A DNA stretch of 64,000 nt from an unicellular cyanobacterium SU2 (GCA_002110465.1 NEED01000075.1:124001-188000), one strand, 5' to 3'. Positions 44,732 through 55,090 are shown, numbered from the stretch's first letter. Translations and numbers: made by a program. Notes: generated by a model not told the origin, from the letters alone.

Positions 44732-46873
44732 CTATGCTAATCGAGAAAACAGTTTAATGGTTTCGTTTCCACACCAAGCTGCACCCCAATTTTCCCACAT
44801 TAATGTTATGGCAGGAAATTGTCCTCTTGGTGCAGTCTGACTAAAATTTAGATCAGCATATTTATTCCATTGATTTTGATTTTTCCATCCGACTTGTTCA
44901 CTCCATTTTTGATATATTTCCTGATTAAAATTATTATTTTCTCCATGTAATTTTCTCCAGATTTCTAGTTGAACAGAAAACCCAAATTTTCGATCACTAT
45001 AGTCTTTCCATAATTGATCAATTAATTTTAATTTTTCAAGAGAAAGTTGCTTGATTTTTTCTGAGTTTAATCTCGATTTTGATTGTTTTTTAAGACTTTT
45101 AAGCAGAAGATTACTGGTTTCTCGATTAGCTTTTTTCCATTCTTTCAAAGATAATAGTGTTTCCAGTTTTTGGTAATCTGATGGATTAATTATATTTCTA
45201 TCATTGATTATTTTTTTAAATGAATTATTCCCACCTAATCCAAAGATATTATTCAAGTTACCCATTTGATTTGTAAATTGATCAAGTTCACATTGAAAGG
45301 TTTTGACTTCATCTTTTACATCTTCTATTGTCGGTATAAATTCATCTTCAATCTTAGTTGCTTGGTTACTTACTTGAATTTTCATTTGTTGATTAACCTT
45401 GATTTTAAATTGTTCTACTTCTCCTTTAAAATCAGCAAAGTCATCTTTAAGTTTTGTCATTACCTCGTTGATAAGCGGTAATATTAATTCAGCAATTTTA
45501 GATTTTAATTCTATGGTGATAATAGTTTTTATTTCAGAATCTCTAGAGTTTTTTAATTCCTCTAGCTTATGATTAATATTCGTAATTTCTTGATAAAGAT
45601 GATTGACTTTTGAGTTGTTATTTTCATCTGTTTTCTCTAGGGTTTGATTAATAAGTGTAATTTGAGATTCCCAATGAGAGAATTGATTCAATTGTGTCTT
45701 AAATTCTGAAATTTCTTTATTTGTTTGTTCTTGGTTAGAGGTTAGCTGAGATTCTAAGTTAGTTGATTGACTTTCAGTGGATGCTTTTAATTGACTCAAC
45801 TGCTGTTCTAATTCTGCTATTAATAATAACTTGTCTTGCCATTCACTAAACTTATTATTAATCTCGGTAAAAGATTGCTCTGATTGATTAACTCGTTGTT
45901 CAATGGAAGTAATTAATTGAATAGCTTTCTCTGAATTTTGATGACTTTCTTCAACCAATTGAGAAAGGGTATTAGTTTTAGCTTCAGTTTCTTGCTTAAC
46001 TAATTCTAATTGCTTTTCTATTGGTTCTTGATTAGAGGTTAGCTGCAATTCTAAGTTAGTTGCTTGACTTTCAGTTGATGCTTTTAATTGACTCAACTGC
46101 TGTTCTAATTCTGCTATTAATAATAACTTGTTTTGCCATTCACTAAACTTATTATTAATCTCGGCAAAAGATTGCTTTGATTGATTAACTCGTTGTTCAA
46201 TGGGAGTAATTAATTGAATGGCTTTCTCTGAATTTTGATGACTTTCTTCAACCAATTGAGAAAGGGTATTAGTTTTAGCTTCAGTTTCTTGCTTAACTAA
46301 TTCTAATTGCTTTTCTATTAGTTCTTGATTAGAGGTTAGCTGCAATTCTAAGTTAGTTGCTTGACTTTCAGTTGATGCTTTTAATTGACTTAACTGCTGT
46401 TCTAATTCTGCTATTAATAATAACTTGTCTTGCCATTCACTAAACTTATTGGTAATCTCGGCAAAAGATTGCTTTAATTGATTAACTCGTTGTTCAATGG
46501 GAGTAATTAATTGAATGGCTTTCTCTGAATTTTGATGACTTTCTTCAACTAATTGAGAGAGGGTATTAGTTTTAGTTTCAGTTTCTTGTTTAAGTAATTC
46601 TAATTGTGTATCCAGACTTGACAACTGTTGTTTTGTCTGTCCTTGATGAATTGAGAGTTGAGAGTCTAACCGACTTGTTAAAGACTGAATTTGTCTTTGA
46701 CGGTTAAGGACATTGAAAGTTAGTGCAAGGGTAAGGGGAGTTGCGGTTAAAATGACTTCCTTTGTAATTATTGTAGCGATCGCTCCTCCAAAGGATGAAA
46801 CAATGGTAATATACTCAGCTAATTCAATCCAGTGGCGTTTAGTCATAACAACTCGATTAATACTATATTTCAA
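44732..46873 (-). CDS. Membrane-anchored coiled-coil protein with C-terminal GUN4 domain
   Basis: A 713-residue protein. Residues about 20-55 form one or two membrane helices. Residues 90-386 consist of three near-identical 99-residue coiled-coil repeats, followed by more coiled coil to about 540. From about 570 a GUN4 domain follows: DYQKLETLLSLKEWKKANRET, LIDQLWKDYSDRKFGFSVQ and the tail RGQFPAITLMWENWGAAW. GUN4 domains bind protoporphyrin and Mg-protoporphyrin and stimulate Mg-chelatase; in fusions they may serve as sensors. Its target is unknown. Start alternatives: Met1 or Met10 (VVMTKRHWIE). Confidence 0.82.
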   Translation of the reverse strand: MKYSINRVVMTKRHWIELAEYITIVSSFGGAIATIITKEVILTATPLTLALTFNVLNRQRQIQSLTSRLDSQLSIHQGQTKQQLSSLDTQLELLKQETETKTNTLSQLVEESHQNSEKAIQLITPIEQRVNQLKQSFAEITNKFSEWQDKLLLIAELEQQLSQLKASTESQATNLELQLTSNQELIEKQLELVKQETEAKTNTLSQLVEESHQNSEKAIQLITPIEQRVNQSKQSFAEINNKFSEWQNKLLLIAELEQQLSQLKASTESQATNLELQLTSNQEPIEKQLELVKQETEAKTNTLSQLVEESHQNSEKAIQLITSIEQRVNQSEQSFTEINNKFSEWQDKLLLIAELEQQLSQLKASTESQSTNLESQLTSNQEQTNKEISEFKTQLNQFSHWESQITLINQTLEKTDENNNSKVNHLYQEITNINHKLEELKNSRDSEIKTIITIELKSKIAELILPLINEVMTKLKDDFADFKGEVEQFKIKVNQQMKIQVSNQATKIEDEFIPTIEDVKDEVKTFQCELDQFTNQMGNLNNIFGLGGNNSFKKIINDRNIINPSDYQKLETLLSLKEWKKANRETSNLLLKSLKKQSKSRLNSEKIKQLSLEKLKLIDQLWKDYSDRKFGFSVQLEIWRKLHGENNNFNQEIYQKWSEQVGWKNQNQWNKYADLNFSQTAPRGQFPAITLMWENWGAAWCGNETIKLFSRLA
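45716..46606 (-). repeat. Three tandem 297-bp coding repeats
   Basis: Each unit encodes 99 residues beginning QLEL(L/V)KQETE and ending near TSNQE. The units differ at only a few positions in protein and DNA, so the array is recent and probably variable in copy number between strains. Confidence 0.85.
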
Positions 46874-47074
46874 GTATTCCCAAATTAATGAAGATAATTA
46901 CTAAGCAAAAATAACTAAATCTGGTATAATTATACTATTAAAGTAGAAATAAACTTGTCTGTTTCGATCGCAGTTTAATTTCAGTCATAATACCTCCTAA
47001 AAAAATGTATCTTAAGTGAACTAAATTAGCTATTTTAGTTAAATTTATTCCCTTTTCTCTATAACTAATAAACA

Positions 47075-48502
47075 TTATTCAATGAGCTTTTTAATGTCTC
47101 CATAAGCTCGATAAAACCCACCTTGGGTTGCTTCTTCTACAGATTCAACAATATATTTAGCTCCTTCTTCTCGAATATTGCGAGGGAACTGTACAAACCA
47201 ATCTGGATTATAGTTAGGAGATACTACCCGAATTTTAAGTTTATTGCCAACTTTGACACATTCGACAATCACACCATCCTCCTTATTTCTAGTGATTTCA
47301 ACAGAATTTGTTACCGAACCAATTTTTAAATCTTGAGGAATATTAACGGTTTTCGCTTGAGGAATTTCTCCCGCTTGTGCTGCTTTAATTGCCTCATCAG
47401 TAGCATCAATACAAGCCAAACTACCATCAGTAGTAACGATATAAAGTTTGTCTTCAAAAAACTGCATAGAAAAGGCTGAGCCGCACCCTGTTCCTAACTT
47501 CCATAATCGTTGAAGATCTTTGTTAAAACAATAGATTGAAGAGGAACTATCCCCCGCAAATACATATTCTCCGCCCCGACTGGTAGCACAAGAATAAACA
47601 GCCGCATCACAGTCAAAAATTCCTTTGGCTTCCCCCTTTTTGCTGAAGTGATAAACTTTTTTTGATGATGTTCCACCATAAACTGATTGACTCTCTTGCC
47701 AACCAAATAAAACACCACCATTAGTCTGCTGATGCCATAATTGTCTCCCTTGATCAATATCGTAAGCAGTTATTCCCCCACTATGACCATGATAGATGCA
47801 CGATTGATCGCAACGTACCATCCAAGCTGCGCGACCTTTACTAAGCCTAGTCCATTGGGATTCACTTTCAGCATCAATTTTGACTACCGCACCATTGGCA
47901 TCAGAAACCCCAAGAATACCACCATAGATATCTAACCAAAAAATATCAATATTTTCATCAATTTCATAGGCTAAATAGGGAATTTTTCCACTAAGATCAT
48001 AAACATTCCCATCATCGCATCCGGCATAAATCCATCTTTGATCAGCCACAATACATTTAACCCCATCGGGTAATTGATATTGATTGAGAACTTCTCCTTG
48101 ATGATTGAGTTTAAAGACTTTTCCCTGTTGATTCCCTACCCAACAATATTGAGGATCAATGAAAATTCCAAAGGCCGCTGAACCGGATTTAAAGCGCCAT
48201 AACAAGGGGGCTTTTTTTGATTTAGAAGCAGTGCTAGTAATCTGACGACGAGTAATAGGACGTTTCTTTCTTTCTCCCATTACGGCTGGTTCATACCCTT
48301 TACGGCGTTTGCTTTTAATCTTTTTTTGAGCCTCTGCCTGAGCTTTTTCTGGGGTACTATAAGTTTGAGTCTGAATCCGTCCTTGATCGCCAATGCGACC
48401 ATAACGAATGGTTACTTCAACTCCAGATACTTTAACCTCATAGAACTTATGAGAACTGCCACCCTCTTCTGAGAGTTCTAGATAAGTCACTTGTTCGCTC
48501 AT
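47075..48502 (-). CDS. WGR domain protein with beta-propeller
   Basis: A 475-residue protein. The first 80 residues are a WGR domain (FYEVKVSGVEVTIRYGRIGDQGRIQTQTYSTPEKA), known from PARP-like and other nucleic-acid-related proteins. A basic linker (KSKRRKGYEP, ERKKRPITRR) is followed by about seven short repeats of the PQQ/WD40-like kind (WRFKSGSAAFGIFIDPQYCWVG, IYAGCDDGNVYDLSG, YVFAGDSSSSIYCFNKD), forming a propeller from about 105 to 400. No catalytic domain is seen. Function unknown; a binding or scaffold role is likely. Confidence 0.8.
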   Translation of the reverse strand: MSEQVTYLELSEEGGSSHKFYEVKVSGVEVTIRYGRIGDQGRIQTQTYSTPEKAQAEAQKKIKSKRRKGYEPAVMGERKKRPITRRQITSTASKSKKAPLLWRFKSGSAAFGIFIDPQYCWVGNQQGKVFKLNHQGEVLNQYQLPDGVKCIVADQRWIYAGCDDGNVYDLSGKIPYLAYEIDENIDIFWLDIYGGILGVSDANGAVVKIDAESESQWTRLSKGRAAWMVRCDQSCIYHGHSGGITAYDIDQGRQLWHQQTNGGVLFGWQESQSVYGGTSSKKVYHFSKKGEAKGIFDCDAAVYSCATSRGGEYVFAGDSSSSIYCFNKDLQRLWKLGTGCGSAFSMQFFEDKLYIVTTDGSLACIDATDEAIKAAQAGEIPQAKTVNIPQDLKIGSVTNSVEITRNKEDGVIVECVKVGNKLKIRVVSPNYNPDWFVQFPRNIREEGAKYIVESVEEATQGGFYRAYGDIKKLIE

Positions 48503-48596
48503 GAATTATCCCTAATTCTTTTAATAACCATCATAACTTTATAATCAGTTACAAGAGCTAGTGAACTGTTTCAGCTAATTTAGTGCATTAGGTTTT

Positions 48597-48627
48597 TGTT
48601 GGGTTTCGTTCCTCAACCCAACCTACA
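48597..48627 (+). repeat. Palindromic cyanobacterial repeat
   Basis: GTTGGGTT (48598-48605) and AACCCAAC (48615-48622) around loop TCGTTCCTC. This GTTGGGTTTCGTTCCTCAAC-type sequence is, from memory, a widespread intergenic repeat in cyanobacteria. It lies between the WGR gene and the topoisomerase gene. Confidence 0.65.
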
Positions 48628-48716
48628 TTTATTCGAGCCTTTTAGCTGTTTTAGTCCAATACAAACTATAAAATGTTTTTAGCATCATCAGTACGGAAGA
48701 TGTGCAAGGATTTGAG

Positions 48717-51233
48717 TCAGCTTAAGACAGCGATAATTGTTTCTTCTGATTGGAGTTTCACTAGCTTATCCCCGGTGCCATCTTTCCCCGCAGAGGGAAT
48801 GGAATTAATCGGCACAATTAAAGAACGGTTATGATCAGTGAGTAAAGTCACGTCTCCTTTATCTTTAGCCAAGATCATCCCTCCTAAACGATCCGCTTTA
48901 CTTTTGAATTGCAGACATTGATGACCAATATCTCCTAACTTACTAAATCTGAGATCTGCCAAAGACAAGCGTTTGCCATAACCAAGACTCGAAATTAAGA
49001 GAATATCTTTCCCTGGGTTCAAAGTGACACAACCGACCAAGGTTTCCCCATAACGTAATTTTAATGCCTGATTTCCTTGAGCATTACGCCCCATCACGCC
49101 AATCATCTCATCAGTGACAGGAAAACGTAACACACGCCCCCCTGATGTAGCAATCGCCACCTCTTGTCCTTCTTGGGTAGAACAAGCATAGTTAAGGCAA
49201 TCGCCCTCTTTAAGTTTCATTAACACTAACCCCCGATTCGTTAAGCTTGTTAATTGAGACATGGCAATACGTTTAAGGCGTCCGTGTTGGGTTAATAACA
49301 GTAAATCTTGATCTTGGAGAGTTTGAGGGAGAAAACCTGAATAAATAACCCGATTTGCATCTCGTTGCGCCCCTTTAGCTAAAAGACTCAATAAAGGAAT
49401 CGATTGAATTGTTGTAGGGGGAATGTCTGCTACGGTGACAGGATAAGCTTTACTGGTATCAGTAATCACCATTAACTCCGTTTGTTGCCCAATGGTTGCC
49501 GAATAAATGGGGTGATCAAGTCCTTGAGTATCAGGCGATCGCCAAGCTGCCTCCCCAGTATGGGTAATCTCTAAGATGGCATCTTCGGGGGGTTTTTGGG
49601 GAGAAAAGAGGGTTAAGGGTTGGGGTGATGCTGAAGATTTTGGGGTTTTTTCTGGGTTATCCTCGGGTTTAGAGGGGGAAGATTTGGGTTTAGAAGCACT
49701 TTTTGTTGATTTAGCTTTGGTGTCTTTGGTGGGGCTAACAATTTTAGTGCGACGAGGATCACCAAATTTACGTTTGAGCGATCGCAGATCTTTTTTAAGG
49801 GTTTTTAACAGTTCGTGACGATTATTTAATAGGGTTTGTAATTCATTAATACGGGTTTGTAATTCATCATATTCGGCTTGTAACTTTTGCTGTTCTAACC
49901 CGGTGAGACGGCGCATCGGCATCGCTAAAATAGCGTTAGCTTGACCATCACTAATGTCTAATTCCTCTTGAAATCTGAATTTAGCGGTCGTTCCATCGGC
50001 TGCATTCCGTAGAATATCAATCACCTGATCGAGATTATTGAGGGCAATTAACAACCCCTGCAATAAGTGGACACGGTTTTGTGCCTCTTCTAACTCATGG
50101 CTATATTGTCGAGTTAGGGTGTGTTCCCGAAATTTTAAAAATTCTTCTAATAACTGACGTAAGGAAAGCTGACAGGGTTTATTATCCACCAATGCTAATA
50201 AAATTGCCCCAAAATTACTTTGTAGGGCCGTTTGTTTATAAAGGGCTTTTAAGACTGTATTAGCGTTAGCATCCCGTTTTAATTCAATAACAACCCGCAT
50301 TCCGGTGCGATCGCTCTCATCCCGAATATCGGCAATGCCCTCTAAGCGTCCTTGGTTGACCAGATCGGCCATTTTTTCAATCCAACCGGACTTATTGACC
50401 TGGTAGGGCAATTCTGTAACCACAATAGCGGTGCGTTCTCTACGTCGTCGCCGTCCCACATTTAAGGTTTCAAGGCGAGTCACCCCCCTAACCGGAATAA
50501 TACCGCGTCCTGTGCCATAAGCCTCCTTAATGCCATTTGTATTGATAATTTGCCCTCCGGTAGGAAAATCAGGACCAGGAATAATTTTCCATAACTTTTC
50601 ATCAGAAACATCAGGGTTATCGATCAGGGCAATTAACCCATCGACTAACTCCCCTAAATTGTGGGGAGGAATACTTGTCGCCATTCCCACAGCAATTCCG
50701 GTACAACCATTGAGGAGTAAGATGGGGAGTTGAGCCGGTAAAACAACGGGTTCTTGTTGAGAATTATCAAAATTATTGGTAAAGTCAACAATTGCATCGC
50801 TAATATCATTTAACATACCCTGATCAGCCACAGGAGCTAGTCTTGTCTCCGTGTAGCGCATGGCTGCGGGAGGATCATTATCCACCGATCCAAAATTCCC
50901 ATGACCGGATAGGAGAGGATAACGACTCGAAAAATCTTGTACCATCCGCACCAGGGCATCATACACCGCCTGATCACCGTGGGGATGATATTTTCCTAAC
51001 ACATCTCCCACCACCCTAGCGCATTTACGAAACGGGCGATCGGGAGTTAATCCCAATTCATACATCGCATAGAGAATGCGTCGGTGAACGGGTTTGAGTC
51101 CATCACGGACATCAGGCAAAGCCCGCCCCACAATAACACTCATGGCATACTCAAGATAGGAGCGTTGCATTTCCGTATGCAATGCAGTTGGGATAATTTG
51201 GCCAGTCCCTAATACATTTAGCTGTCTTGTCAT
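48717..51233 (-). CDS. Type IIA DNA topoisomerase subunit A (GyrA/ParC family)
   Basis: An 838-residue DNA-breaking subunit of gyrase or topoisomerase IV. The N-terminal breakage-reunion domain has [21 protein letters not shown] and, with the catalytic Tyr, [21 protein letters not shown] and [11 protein letters not shown] are conserved. A charged Ser/Lys/Pro linker at about 480-550 precedes the beta-pinwheel C-terminal domain. The first blade, where GyrA has a QRRGGKG box, reads TSLTNRGL, so the GyrA box is missing or degenerate. This may be the ParC-like paralogue rather than the supercoiling GyrA. No gyrB is adjacent. Confidence 0.9.
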   Translation of the reverse strand: MTRQLNVLGTGQIIPTALHTEMQRSYLEYAMSVIVGRALPDVRDGLKPVHRRILYAMYELGLTPDRPFRKCARVVGDVLGKYHPHGDQAVYDALVRMVQDFSSRYPLLSGHGNFGSVDNDPPAAMRYTETRLAPVADQGMLNDISDAIVDFTNNFDNSQQEPVVLPAQLPILLLNGCTGIAVGMATSIPPHNLGELVDGLIALIDNPDVSDEKLWKIIPGPDFPTGGQIINTNGIKEAYGTGRGIIPVRGVTRLETLNVGRRRRRERTAIVVTELPYQVNKSGWIEKMADLVNQGRLEGIADIRDESDRTGMRVVIELKRDANANTVLKALYKQTALQSNFGAILLALVDNKPCQLSLRQLLEEFLKFREHTLTRQYSHELEEAQNRVHLLQGLLIALNNLDQVIDILRNAADGTTAKFRFQEELDISDGQANAILAMPMRRLTGLEQQKLQAEYDELQTRINELQTLLNNRHELLKTLKKDLRSLKRKFGDPRRTKIVSPTKDTKAKSTKSASKPKSSPSKPEDNPEKTPKSSASPQPLTLFSPQKPPEDAILEITHTGEAAWRSPDTQGLDHPIYSATIGQQTELMVITDTSKAYPVTVADIPPTTIQSIPLLSLLAKGAQRDANRVIYSGFLPQTLQDQDLLLLTQHGRLKRIAMSQLTSLTNRGLVLMKLKEGDCLNYACSTQEGQEVAIATSGGRVLRFPVTDEMIGVMGRNAQGNQALKLRYGETLVGCVTLNPGKDILLISSLGYGKRLSLADLRFSKLGDIGHQCLQFKSKADRLGGMILAKDKGDVTLLTDHNRSLIVPINSIPSAGKDGTGDKLVKLQSEETIIAVLS

Positions 51234-51862
51234 TAGTTATCTCCAAAGGGTACTAGTGCCGCGATGCGGAAGGGAAAAGGGAATAATACTTCAACTCTTC
51301 GACAAAGCTCAAGACAAAGCAGGTTTAGTAACTAGGCAAAAGTCTAGAGAAGGTAATTTAACAATACACTCAACCCAAGACAGCCCGAGGTTAAAAAAGC
51401 TTTGTGATGATCCTTGTTCACTCCCATTATGGTTTTACCAAAAATTATTAACCACGGGAGATTTATCAGAATAAACCAGAAGTCAATGAACTTTGGCTTA
51501 TAAAATGTGTTGATCTCGATATTCTGTCGGTTTACAATAAAGATGCTCAAATTTAACTGAGTTTGAAGATTAAGTAGCTTCTGGAAAAATTGTATCGGAT
51601 ACACAATAGTCATCAGCAATTTATGTTGATTGTCAACATATTCCCCAGAACTTGTCAAATAACTTTGTTATTCAAGTCTAGATAACTTGATAGAGTTTAT
51701 TTGATTGAGGTTGTGGGGGTAAGTGTCCGCTCAGATGCCAAGAGTATAGAGTGATTTCTTATGTCTTGGACTCGATCAAGATCAATTGTCTTTCTATCCT
51801 ACTCATATCATCAAAAATCGGACATTGATGTCCCTTTATTAACAATAACGCTTTGAAGTTAT
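51234..51862. other. Gene-poor spacer between the topoisomerase gene and a response regulator
   Basis: About 630 bp between divergent genes. Two short overlapping frames on opposite strands (51256-51474 and 51344-51658) lack good ribosome sites and recognisable sequence, so I do not call genes. Both promoters must be here. A TTGATTGTCAACATA-like imperfect palindrome near 51625 is the only structure I noticed. Confidence 0.5.
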
Positions 51863-52273
51863 ATGACCACCGTTCTAATCGTAGAAGATGATCCGATTAA
51901 CCTTCGCGTATTTTCCAAAATTTTAGCTAAACGTGGCGGGTTAGATGTCAGAGGAAGTGAGAATGTGGAAGAAGTCATCACAATAGCTCAAAGTGGAGAA
52001 ATAGACCTGATTCTCATGGATGTTTCCCTATCCCATAGTGTTTATCAAGGGCAAGCAGTCGATGGGGTTAAAATTACCCAACTTTTGAAAGCTGACCCGA
52101 CCACGGCCAAGTTACCCGTTATTCTCGTTACAGCCCACGCCATGGAGGGGGATCAAGAAAATTTTCTTAAACAAAGTGGGGCTGATGGTTATATTTCTAA
52201 ACCGGTGATAGACCATCAGCAATTTGTAAATCAAATTTTAGATACTGTCGCTAAAGCTAAACAAAATTCTTGA
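51863..52273 (+). CDS. Single-domain response regulator (CheY-like)
   Basis: A 136-residue receiver domain with the acidic pocket (Glu8, Asp9, Asp10), phospho-acceptor Asp53 in LILMDVSLS, Thr90 in LVTAHA and Lys113 in YISKP. There is a small insertion after Asp53 (SLSHSVYQGQAVDG). No output domain is present, so it acts through a partner. No kinase gene is adjacent. The SpoIID-like gene begins about 100 bp downstream. Confidence 0.9.
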   Translation: MTTVLIVEDDPINLRVFSKILAKRGGLDVRGSENVEEVITIAQSGEIDLILMDVSLSHSVYQGQAVDGVKITQLLKADPTTAKLPVILVTAHAMEGDQENFLKQSGADGYISKPVIDHQQFVNQILDTVAKAKQNS

Positions 52274-52377
52274 GTTTTCGATAGACGATATAGCCTCCCG
52301 CAACCTGCTCAAGACGCATTGGTTCAATTTGCGATAAGATTTTCATATTTGTGGATGTGTGTGAGGAGAACGATCAA

Positions 52378-53511
52378 ATGTCACAAAACCGAGTCTGGGG
52401 GCTAAAATTCTCACAGCTTTTAAGCGGGCGAACTGGCTGGTTAATTGGATTAATCTGGATTCTTCTATCTGTTTCAGCCCAAGCAGCTACTGAACTGAGG
52501 GTTGCCATTACAAAAGGGGTTAGTACAGTAAAAGTAGGAAGTTCTACTCCCGCTATTGTCCGAGATGGGGCTGGCCGTCAATTAGGACAACTGACCCAAT
52601 TAGAGGCATTTAATGTCAAACCCCGAAGTAGTGGTGTTAACCTAGATCGCTGGAATTCCAGTCAAATTATTATTGAACCCACAGAAGATGGTTCAATTTG
52701 GATTAATGATCGCTGGTATCGGGGGAAAGTTCGGCTGATCCGTCAAGGAAAAGGCGTAACGGCGGTTAATTTGGTGGATTTAGAGGAATATCTCTACAGT
52801 GTAGTCGGGTCTGAAGCTTATCCGACTTGGCCGATGGAAGCCCTCAAATCTCAAGCGGTGGTTGCCCGCACCTATGCCCTCTACAAAAGTTCTAAGGGGG
52901 GTAATCGTTACTACGATCTCGATACTACTACTAGAACCCAAGTATATAAAGGATTAGAAACAGAGTTTGTCACTACCCATGAAGCCGTTAATGGCACCGC
53001 AGGCCAAGTATTAACTCACAACGGAAAGGTGATTTTAGCGGCCTTTCATTCTTCTTCTGGAGGTCATACCGAAAATGTTGAAGATGTCTGGAGTTCCTCT
53101 TTACCTTATTTACGGGGGGTGGTGGACTATGATCAACTTGCCCCTGTTTTTCAGTGGCGCAAGTCCTTTAGTGCTAGTCAAATGGGACAACTGATCGGGG
53201 GTGTGGGAACTGTGCGATCGCTAATTCCCCAACGAACAACCCCCCACGGACGCATTATTACCCTCAAGGTTGTAGGGACTCGTGGTTCTAAAAACATCAC
53301 CGACGATAATTTACGCAAAGCCCTTGGCCTCAAAAGTACCTTGTTTACGGTGTCGGCTAATAATGGGATATTTCAAATTGACGGCCGAGGGTATGGTCAT
53401 GGTATCGGACTGAGTCAATGGGGCAGTCATTACCTAGCAGAACAAGGTGTACCCTATGACCAAATTGTCAGTCATTACTATAAAAATGCTCAATTAACGA
53501 CCCTCAATTAA
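52378..53511 (+). CDS. SpoIID/LytB domain protein, exported
   Basis: A roughly 377-residue exported protein. I chose the ATG at 52378, preceded by GAGGAGAA, rather than the ATG at 52351, which has no ribosome site. The signal helix (WLIGLIWILLSVSAQA) ends near residue 36. The SpoIID domain follows with VDLEEYLYSVVGSE, PMEALKSQAVVARTYAL, AFHSSSGGHTENVEDVW and GRGYGHGIGLSQWG. Known SpoIID proteins cut bare glycan strands of peptidoglycan; here a cell-wall role is inferred. Confidence 0.88.
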   Translation: MSQNRVWGLKFSQLLSGRTGWLIGLIWILLSVSAQAATELRVAITKGVSTVKVGSSTPAIVRDGAGRQLGQLTQLEAFNVKPRSSGVNLDRWNSSQIIIEPTEDGSIWINDRWYRGKVRLIRQGKGVTAVNLVDLEEYLYSVVGSEAYPTWPMEALKSQAVVARTYALYKSSKGGNRYYDLDTTTRTQVYKGLETEFVTTHEAVNGTAGQVLTHNGKVILAAFHSSSGGHTENVEDVWSSSLPYLRGVVDYDQLAPVFQWRKSFSASQMGQLIGGVGTVRSLIPQRTTPHGRIITLKVVGTRGSKNITDDNLRKALGLKSTLFTVSANNGIFQIDGRGYGHGIGLSQWGSHYLAEQGVPYDQIVSHYYKNAQLTTLN

Positions 53512-53650
53512 AGTTGAATTAGTTTTTGATATTCCTAGAGTGAGCAAGGTTAATTAGCTATTTAGTTCGGCTTAGACTTTGTCTCACTCTATCATTAATT
53601 AAGTTAATATGTTTCGATAATTAGAATCAAATCTTGCAAGGTTTAAGGTT

Positions 53651-54727
53651 ATGGAAAATCGTTCTAATGTTATTGATCTGGTTATACGACTCTTTTTAAT
53701 AGGATTTTTATTTACTTGGTGTTTTATTCTCTTGCGTCCCTTTATAGGGATTATTCTCTGGGGAATTATTCTAGCGATCGCCCTATTTCCTATATTTTCA
53801 TGGTTTAAAAACTTGCTGAAAGGACGTGGAAAATTAGCGGGAACCATTATTACGTTAGTTGGGGTCGGCGTTATTATTGGTCCGGTCAGTGTGGTGGCTA
53901 CTGTTTTCGTTAACAACGTTCAAACTTTCGCTGATAGTATCATGTCTGGAAATTTAGTGATTCCTCCTCCCCCTGAAGGACTTGAAACATGGCCCTTAAT
54001 TGGTCAGTCAATAGACAGGATTTGGGAATCTGCATCTGTTAATTTAAAATCAGTTTTAGGTCAATTTCAACCACAACTAGAGCAATTAGCGAAAAATCTG
54101 CTTTTCCTTGCTGCTAACATTGGTTTAACCTTACTTAAATTCATTTTATCGATTATTATTGCTGGGATATTGATGATCAATTCAGAGGGGTTAAGTCGTC
54201 GGGTTACTGAAGTTTTATTGCGGTTAACTCCTCAACAAGGTGAAGAGTTTTTGTCCCTGGCTGCTGCTACGATTCGAGGGGTAACTCGTGGCATTATTGG
54301 GGTTGCTATTCTACAAAGTCTCCTCATTGGAATTGGCTTAATGGTCGCTCAAATTCCTTTTGCTGGTTTATTAACTCTTCTGTGTTTAGTATTAGCTATT
54401 ATTCAAATAGGACCTGGGTTAGTTGTTTTCCCCTCTATTATTTTTGCTTGGTCTACCATGGGAACTGTTGGTGCATTATTATTTACAATTTGGATGGTTC
54501 CAATGACTTTAATTGATAATATTCTCAAACCCATTTTAATGTCTCAGGGTTTACCGGTTCCGACAATTGTTATTTTAATCGGTGTGTTAGGAGGAACTTT
54601 AGTTCATGGAATTTTAGGGTTATTTATTGGTCCTGTTGTCCTCAGTTTAGGCTATGAGTTATTAACGGCTTGGGTTCATAATAATACGGAATTTTTAACT
54701 GCTTCTGAAATAGATAATTCTCGTTAA
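53651..54727 (+). CDS. AI-2E family transporter (PerM-like)
   Basis: A 358-residue membrane protein with about seven to eight helices and the central soluble loop of the family. Conserved blocks include LFLIGFLFTWCFILLRPFIG at the N-terminus, GVTRGIIGVAILQSLLIGIG and ILKPILMSQGLPVPTIVILI with the GGxxxxGILGLFIGPV end. Members export small molecules or act as Na+/H+ antiporters; the substrate cannot be told. It converges with the Lin0512 gene, with three bases between the stops. Confidence 0.88.
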   Translation: MENRSNVIDLVIRLFLIGFLFTWCFILLRPFIGIILWGIILAIALFPIFSWFKNLLKGRGKLAGTIITLVGVGVIIGPVSVVATVFVNNVQTFADSIMSGNLVIPPPPEGLETWPLIGQSIDRIWESASVNLKSVLGQFQPQLEQLAKNLLFLAANIGLTLLKFILSIIIAGILMINSEGLSRRVTEVLLRLTPQQGEEFLSLAAATIRGVTRGIIGVAILQSLLIGIGLMVAQIPFAGLLTLLCLVLAIIQIGPGLVVFPSIIFAWSTMGTVGALLFTIWMVPMTLIDNILKPILMSQGLPVPTIVILIGVLGGTLVHGILGLFIGPVVLSLGYELLTAWVHNNTEFLTASEIDNSR

Positions 54728-54730
54728 TTA

Positions 54731-55090
54731 TTAATTGATTAAAACAGTAACCGCAGCATTCGCAATAATCATATCATCGTTTTTATCGTCCAATTCAGGA
54801 ATTGCCCGTCCTCGTACAATCATTCCACCCAATTCTACTTTAAGGATCTTCTGTCCAAAGGGTAATACTGATAAGACTTCTTGTTCTCGTACCTGTTCGG
54901 GATAAGGAACTCCTACTTGAACCTCAACAATCATCTCATCAGGATGGCTTAAACCAGCTACTTCCCAGACTCCAGGTAACGCATTGTTAGCGATCGCATT
55001 GCGGACGGCTCTCGCGGCGGCTATCGTTGGATCTTGACCATGCTGATCAATTCCCATTCCCATCTCAATAATTAAGCGTTTTCTTGGCAT
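54731..55090 (-). CDS. Lin0512 family protein
   Basis: A 119-residue conserved protein of unknown function. The pattern LIIEMGMGIDQHGQDPTIAA, then ARAVRNAIANNALPG and MIIANAAVTVLIN matches the Lin0512 family (named from Listeria, from memory). There is no membrane segment. It is downstream of chlN on the same strand, about 170 bp further. Confidence 0.8.
   Translation of the reverse strand: MPRKRLIIEMGMGIDQHGQDPTIAAARAVRNAIANNALPGVWEVAGLSHPDEMIVEVQVGVPYPEQVREQEVLSVLPFGQKILKVELGGMIVRGRAIPELDDKNDDMIIANAAVTVLIN

Noticed and set aside
51256-51474. 72-residue plus-strand frame downstream of the topoisomerase start
   Set aside because: It starts with GTG without a ribosome site, contains common cyanobacterial spacer words and has no recognisable domain. 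It overlaps another weak frame on the other strand.
51344-51658. 104-residue minus-strand frame in the same spacer
   Set aside because: Low-complexity, no ribosome site, no family resemblance.
53599-53916. 105-residue minus-strand frame over the AI-2E family gene
   Set aside because: Shadow of the real frame; no ribosome site or family pattern.
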